10,275 bases of DNA from Leclercia sp. UBA7405 (lineage in GTDB: Bacteria > Pseudomonadota > Gammaproteobacteria > Enterobacterales > Enterobacteriaceae). Location of the stretch: positions 1 to 10,275 of the forward strand of contig DKMV01000249.1 in assembly GCA_002469605.1 (NCBI GenBank). Direction: 5' to 3'. Shown piece after piece: positions 6,834 through 10,275 of the stretch (positions within the stretch are counted from its first letter, which is position 1; every line of letters starts with the position of its first letter). A model generated the notes under the pieces. The model saw only the letters and a list, made by a program, of their open reading frames with translations. It had not been told where the DNA came from and made no database searches. The position numbers and the translations under genes are program-made.

Positions 6834-7708
6834 ATCATGCGGATCCGCGCCGCATCTTCCCCAGGCGTCACGCCGAAATAGCGTTTGAACTCCCGACTAA
6901 ACTGCGACGCGCTCTCATAGCCCACGCGCATGGCTGCGGCGCTGGCCTTCATGCCGTCGTGGATCATCATCATTCGCGCCTTGTGCAGGCGGTAAGTTTT
7001 CAAATATTGCAGCGGTGAGGTGCTGGTCACCGACTTAAAGTTATGGTGAAACGCCGAGACGCTCATATTGGCCTCTGAGGCCAGCTGATCGACACTCAGG
7101 TTTTCGGTGTACTGGCTCTCAATGCGTTTCAGCACCCGGCTGATAAGGCTAAAGTGGGTCTGGCGGCTCACCAGCGCCAGCAGCGCCCCGCCCCCCGGCC
7201 CCAGCAGCACGTGATAGAGAATCTCGCGGATAATCTGTTTACCCAGAATGCGCGCATCCAGCGGCCTCTCCATCACGTCCAGCAGACGTTCGATAGCGCA
7301 GAGGATCTCATCCGTCAGCGCGGCGGAGTTAATGCCGCTCGCCGCCATCGACGGGCGAAAAAGCGGATCTTCACCAATATCCATCAGCAGCTCCTGGAGC
7401 TGCAAAATATCCACATTCAGGCGGATCCCCGCCAGCGGCACCGCCTCCGTGGCAAAGGTTTCACACTCGAAGGGCAAAGGCACCGTCAGCAGCAGGTACT
7501 CATTGGTGTCGTAGCGGAAGACGCGCTCGTTGATATAACCAATTTTATGCCCCGAAAAGAGAAAAACGATACCCGGCTGGTACATCACCGGCGTGCGGGT
7601 GCCGGGCCGGGTGCCGTACAGCAGGCGCACGTCGGGAAGAATATTCGCATTATCTTTCAGTCTGTTAATCTGCGCGGTTAATAGCTGGCAGGTCTCCTGG
7701 CGGTTCAT
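6824..7708 (-). CDS. yqhC: YqhC, AraC-family activator of yqhD-dkgA
   Basis: YqhC is a transcriptional activator; in E. coli it switches on the adjacent yqhD and dkgA in response to glyoxal, furfural and related aldehydes. The 294-residue protein has the AraC_N-type cupin sensor domain (about 38-190, [24 protein letters not shown]) and a C-terminal AraC DNA-binding domain with two helix-turn-helix motifs (about 205-226 and 255-276, the latter followed by [14 protein letters not shown]). Cysteines at 7, 82 and 137 are candidate sites for reactive electrophiles, which is my inference. Start at 7708 has GGAG 9 nt upstream and gives an N-terminus resembling the E. coli protein. It is divergent from yqhD across 194 bp, the classic regulator–target arrangement. 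Confidence 0.95.
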   Translation of the reverse strand: MNRQETCQLLTAQINRLKDNANILPDVRLLYGTRPGTRTPVMYQPGIVFLFSGHKIGYINERVFRYDTNEYLLLTVPLPFECETFATEAVPLAGIRLNVDILQLQELLMDIGEDPLFRPSMAASGINSAALTDEILCAIERLLDVMERPLDARILGKQIIREILYHVLLGPGGGALLALVSRQTHFSLISRVLKRIESQYTENLSVDQLASEANMSVSAFHHNFKSVTSTSPLQYLKTYRLHKARMMMIHDGMKASAAAMRVGYESASQFSREFKRYFGVTPGEDAARIRMMQG

Positions 7709-7902
7709 TCTGGCAGGCTCCGGGTATTATTTTTGATAATGCCATTGTGCGCAGCTTTTTGCCGTTTCTCCAGCAGGATGTAGAAATGGGCAAGACATTG
7801 GCAGAAATGTGCATTGAGGGGCGCGCGTCGGCTCTTCACAATGGGGACCATCAGGCAGCACTTTGCGCCGCCCAGTTTTTCACCCACAGAAGGGAACGAA
7901 CC
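7709..7902. promoter_or_regulatory. yqhC–yqhD divergent regulatory region
   Basis: This gap must hold the yqhD promoter and the YqhC site. A usable promoter is TTGAGG (7814-7819), a 17-bp spacer and CACAAT (7837-7842), with transcription then starting about 50 nt before the yqhD ATG. Immediately upstream, GCA triplets occur at 7790, 7801 and 7811 within similar contexts (GGCAAGACATT, GGCAGAAATGT, TGCATTGAGG). They are spaced 11 and 10 bp, roughly one helical turn, and the last overlaps the -35. That is the usual layout for an AraC-family activator, so this is the best YqhC operator candidate. AGGGA precedes the yqhD ATG by about 9 nt. Confidence 0.5.
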
Positions 7903-9066
7903 ATGAACAATTTTACACTGCATACCCCCACCCGCATTCTGTTTGGTAAAGGCGCCATCGCCGACCTGCGCCAGCAGATCCCGGCCGATGCCCGCGTGCT
8001 CATCACTTACGGTGGCGGCAGCGTGAAGAAGACCGGCGTGCTGGATCAGGTATACAGCGCGCTCGACGGGCTGGATCTGCGTGAATTCGGCGGCATCGAG
8101 CCTAACCCCTCTTACGAAACCCTGATGAAAGCGGTAAAAATCGCCCGCGATGAGAAGGTAACCTTCCTGCTGGCGGTGGGCGGCGGCTCGGTGCTGGACG
8201 GCACCAAATTTATCGCCGCCGCGGCGCATTACGACGAGGCGCTGGATCCGTGGCATATCCTGCAAACCGGCGGCAGCGAGATTAAAAGCGCTATCCCGAT
8301 GGGCTCGGTACTGACCCTGCCGGCCACCGGCTCCGAATCCAACAAAGGCGCGGTTATCTCCCGTAAAACCACCGGCGACAAACAGGCCTTTATGAACGAG
8401 CACGTGCAGCCGGTCTTCGCGGTGCTGGATCCGGTTTACACCTACACCCTGCCGCCGCGCCAGGTGGCCAACGGCGTGGTGGATGCCTTTGTGCACACCG
8501 TTGAGCAGTACGTCACTTATCCGGTGAACGCCAAAATCCAGGATCGCTTTGCCGAAGGCATTCTGCTGACCCTGGTGGAAGAGGGTCCGAAGGCGCTGAA
8601 AGAGCCAGAAAACTACGATGTGCGCGCCAACGTCATGTGGGCGGCGACCCAGGCGCTGAACGGCCTGATTGGCGCCGGCGTGCCGCAGGACTGGGCGACC
8701 CATATGCTGGGCCACGAGCTGACCGCCATGCACGGTCTGGATCACGCCCAGACCCTGGCGGTGGTACTGCCTGCCCTGTGGAATGAAAAACGCGACACCA
8801 AACGCGCCAAGCTGTTGCAGTACGCCGAGCGCGTCTGGGGAATTACCGCCGGCTCCGAAGATGAGCGTATCGATGCCGCTATTCTGGCGACCCGCAACTT
8901 CTTCGAGCAGATGGGCGTGCCGACGCGCCTTTCCGGCTACGGGCTGGACGGCAGCTCCATCCCTGCCCTGCTGGCTAAGCTTGAAGAGCACGGCATGACG
9001 CAAATCGGTGAACAACAAGACATTACCCTGGACGTAAGCCGCCGTATCTACGAAGCCGCACGCTAA
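7903..9066 (+). CDS. yqhD: YqhD, NADPH-dependent aldehyde reductase
   Basis: YqhD is a zinc-binding, iron-type alcohol dehydrogenase homologue that reduces short aldehydes (acrolein, malondialdehyde, glyoxal, methylglyoxal, butanal, 3-hydroxypropionaldehyde) using NADPH, protecting the cytoplasm from reactive aldehydes. The 387 residues equal the E. coli protein. The GGGS motif at 37-40, important for NADP preference, and GGGSVLDG at 93-100 bind the cofactor. Metal ligands Asp194, His198, His267 and His281 are all present. The frame is open 156 bp further upstream, but the ATG at 7903 gives the family N-terminus MNNFTLHTPTRILFGKGAIA and has the ribosome site. dkgA follows after 107 bp and is probably co-transcribed, as in E. 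coli. Confidence 0.97.
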   Translation: MNNFTLHTPTRILFGKGAIADLRQQIPADARVLITYGGGSVKKTGVLDQVYSALDGLDLREFGGIEPNPSYETLMKAVKIARDEKVTFLLAVGGGSVLDGTKFIAAAAHYDEALDPWHILQTGGSEIKSAIPMGSVLTLPATGSESNKGAVISRKTTGDKQAFMNEHVQPVFAVLDPVYTYTLPPRQVANGVVDAFVHTVEQYVTYPVNAKIQDRFAEGILLTLVEEGPKALKEPENYDVRANVMWAATQALNGLIGAGVPQDWATHMLGHELTAMHGLDHAQTLAVVLPALWNEKRDTKRAKLLQYAERVWGITAGSEDERIDAAILATRNFFEQMGVPTRLSGYGLDGSSIPALLAKLEEHGMTQIGEQQDITLDVSRRIYEAAR

Positions 9067-9127
9067 GGGTTTTTAGCGCGCTGCCTTTCGTTTTTTGGCT
9101 TTTCGACCAGACTTAATGCACACCTTG

Positions 9128-9151
9128 CCACCGGGAGCGCGCTCCCGGTGG
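9128..9151. other. Perfect 24-bp palindrome between yqhD and dkgA
   Basis: CCACCGGGAGCG (9128-9139) is followed at once by its exact reverse complement, CGCTCCCGGTGG (9140-9151). In RNA it would fold into a very GC-rich hairpin. There is no T-tract, so it is not a standard terminator. It sits 22 bp before the dkgA ATG, close to the ribosome-binding site. It could act as a 3' stabiliser for yqhD mRNA, a processing site or a partial attenuator that lowers dkgA relative to yqhD. Confidence 0.7.
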
Positions 9152-9173
9152 ATGAGCCAATGGAGGAGGAAAG

Positions 9174-10001
9174 ATGGCAAACCCAACCCTAATCAAGCTT
9201 CAGGACGGGAACGTAATGCCCCAACTGGGGCTCGGCGTATGGAAAGCCGGAAACGACGAAGTTGTGACCGCCGTTCATAAAGCACTGGAAGTGGGCTACC
9301 GGTCTATCGATACCGCAGCCGCCTATAAAAACGAAGAGGGCGTGGGCAAAGCACTCGCCAGCGCTGGCGTACCGCGCGATGAACTCTTTATCACCACCAA
9401 ACTATGGAACGACGATCAAAAGCGTCCGCGCGAAGCCCTGCAGGAGAGCCTGGACAAACTGCAGCTTGATTTCGTCGATCTCTATCTGCTGCACTGGCCG
9501 GTACCGGCGGTTGATCACTATGTTGAGGCCTGGAAGGGGCTTATCGATCTGCAAAAAGAGGGGCTGATAAAGAGCATCGGGGTCTGTAATTTCCAGGTCC
9601 ACCACCTACAGCGGCTGATCGATGAAACTGGCGTGACTCCGGTCATCAACCAGATTGAGCTGCACCCGCTGATGCAGCAGCGCCAGCTGTACGTCTGGAA
9701 CGCCAACCACAAGATCCAGACCGAATCCTGGAGCCCGCTGGCCCAGGGGGGCGAAGGGGTATTCGATCAGAAGATTATCCGCACCCTTGCCGAGAAGTAC
9801 GGCAAAACCCCGGCACAGATTGTGATTCGCTGGCATCTGGACTGCGGCCTGGTGGTGATCCCGAAATCGGTCACCCCATCGCGAATCGCCGAGAACTTCG
9901 ACGTCTGGGACTTCCGCCTGGAGAAAGAGGAACTGAGCGAGATTGCGAAGCTGGACCAGGGGAAACGGCTGGGGCCGGACCCGGATCAGTTTGGCGGGTA
10001 A
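9174..10001 (+). CDS. dkgA: DkgA, 2,5-diketo-D-gluconate / methylglyoxal reductase
   Basis: DkgA is an NADPH-dependent aldo-keto reductase (AKR5 type) that reduces 2,5-diketo-D-gluconate, methylglyoxal and beta-keto esters. The 275 residues match E. coli DkgA. The aldo-keto reductase catalytic tetrad is complete: Asp46, Tyr51, Lys76 and His107 (in LLHWPVP). The NADPH 2'-phosphate-binding segment IPKSVTPSR is at 229-237, and the signature GVCNF at 136-140. GGAGGAGGAAAG gives a strong ribosome-binding site immediately before the ATG. It lies downstream of yqhD, with a strong palindrome but no terminator between them, so a yqhD-dkgA transcript controlled by YqhC is expected. Confidence 0.97.
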   Translation: MANPTLIKLQDGNVMPQLGLGVWKAGNDEVVTAVHKALEVGYRSIDTAAAYKNEEGVGKALASAGVPRDELFITTKLWNDDQKRPREALQESLDKLQLDFVDLYLLHWPVPAVDHYVEAWKGLIDLQKEGLIKSIGVCNFQVHHLQRLIDETGVTPVINQIELHPLMQQRQLYVWNANHKIQTESWSPLAQGGEGVFDQKIIRTLAEKYGKTPAQIVIRWHLDCGLVVIPKSVTPSRIAENFDVWDFRLEKEELSEIAKLDQGKRLGPDPDQFGG

Positions 10002-10003
10002 AC

Positions 10004-10030
10004 AAAAACCCCCGGCACGCCGGGGGTTTT
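10004..10030. terminator. Bidirectional terminator between dkgA and ygiQ
   Basis: CCCCCGGC (10009-10016) pairs with GCCGGGGG (10019-10026). The stem is flanked by AAAAA on the left and TTTT on the right, 2 bp after the dkgA stop. It ends both convergent transcripts. The two-base gap means the loop in practice opens one pair of the stem. Confidence 0.92.
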
Positions 10031-10032
10031 CT

Positions 10033-10275
10033 TTAGGCTTTAACGCTTTTACGCTTTGTCGGTTTCTTCGCTGTTGCCCCACCGTTCGAACGCTGGTGCA
10101 CAATCGGCGTGTGCTTGGTGAGCGCCGGGCGCGTATGACGGTTCTGACGACGCGCTTCGCGCATCTCATCCAGCGTCGGAGCCGGCACCAGACAGTCGCG
10201 GCGTGAGCCGATCAGGTGCTTTTTACCCATCTCTTCCAGCGCCTGGCGGATCAGCGGCCAGTTTTTCGGATCGTG
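10033..10275 (-). CDS. ygiQ: YgiQ, radical SAM protein (C-terminal part only)
   Basis: Only the last 80 residues are inside the window; the gene runs off the right edge. The frame is open to position 10275 and reads [20 protein letters not shown] and onward, ending in a basic, probably flexible tail (Lys/Arg/Ala/Thr-rich, stop at 10033-10035). The sequence and its place next to dkgA identify it as YgiQ, a large radical-SAM protein of unknown reaction with a C-terminal DUF3362-type region. The catalytic cysteine cluster lies outside the window. E. coli has yqhG and yqhH between dkgA and ygiQ; here only 31 bp separate them. Confidence 0.88.
   Translation of the reverse strand, partial: HDPKNWPLIRQALEEMGKKHLIGSRRDCLVPAPTLDEMREARRQNRHTRPALTKHTPIVHQRSNGGATAKKPTKRKSVKA

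Noticed and set aside
7747..7902. N-terminal extension of yqhD by 52 codons
   Set aside because: It would cover the whole promoter region; the ATG at 7903 gives the known 387-residue protein and has a ribosome-binding site.
7705..9018. Long open frame on the - strand opposite yqhD (437 codons)
   Set aside because: It is antisense to a fully conserved enzyme in a GC-rich region where spurious long frames are expected, and its composition (His, Gln and Arg rich) resembles a shadow translation.

Overview
The window is a piece of enterobacterial chromosome. Gene content, order and near-identical protein lengths match the Escherichia coli yqhA–yghA–exbDB–metC–yghB–yqhC–yqhD–dkgA–ygiQ neighbourhood. 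The high GC in the coding regions, the absence of any gene between dkgA and ygiQ, and the extra genes between yqhA and yghA suggest an Enterobacter/Lelliottia/Leclercia-type relative rather than E. coli itself. That genus-level guess comes from recognising protein sequence and was not checked by any search.

Layout from left to right. Positions 1-131 hold a GC-rich repeat and a hairpin terminator. yqhA (-) encodes a small inner-membrane protein. A block of three genes I do not recognise follows (701-2149): one membrane-anchored protein on the - strand, and two overlapping small soluble proteins on the + strand. The - strand gene has a near-consensus sigma70 promoter. yghA (+) encodes a stress-type short-chain dehydrogenase/reductase. 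A 183-bp gap then carries two tandem copies of the same repeat-plus-terminator module seen at the left edge. exbD and exbB (-) form a two-gene operon. They diverge from metC (+) across a 250-bp gap that holds a plausible Fur box and a clear array of MetJ boxes. yghB (+) encodes a DedA membrane protein. yqhC (-) encodes an AraC-family regulator and diverges from yqhD (+) and dkgA (+), the aldehyde-detoxification genes it is known to control in E. coli. The window ends inside the 3' end of ygiQ (-).

The genes fall into a few functional groups. ExbB/ExbD form the proton-driven motor that energises TonB for uptake of iron-siderophores and vitamin B12. MetC makes homocysteine from cystathionine in methionine synthesis. 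YqhC, YqhD and DkgA form an NADPH-dependent reductase response to glyoxal, methylglyoxal, furfural and similar aldehydes. YghA and YghB are stress and membrane-physiology genes.

Most of the window is ordinary conserved core genome. The parts worth a second look are the uncharacterised 701-2149 insert, the repeated REP-like/terminator module that brackets yqhA through yghA, several perfect palindromes in regulatory gaps (upstream of yqhA, yghA and metC, and between yqhD and dkgA), and a set of helically phased short repeats before yqhD. I found no mobile-element gene, CRISPR array, tRNA or rRNA.
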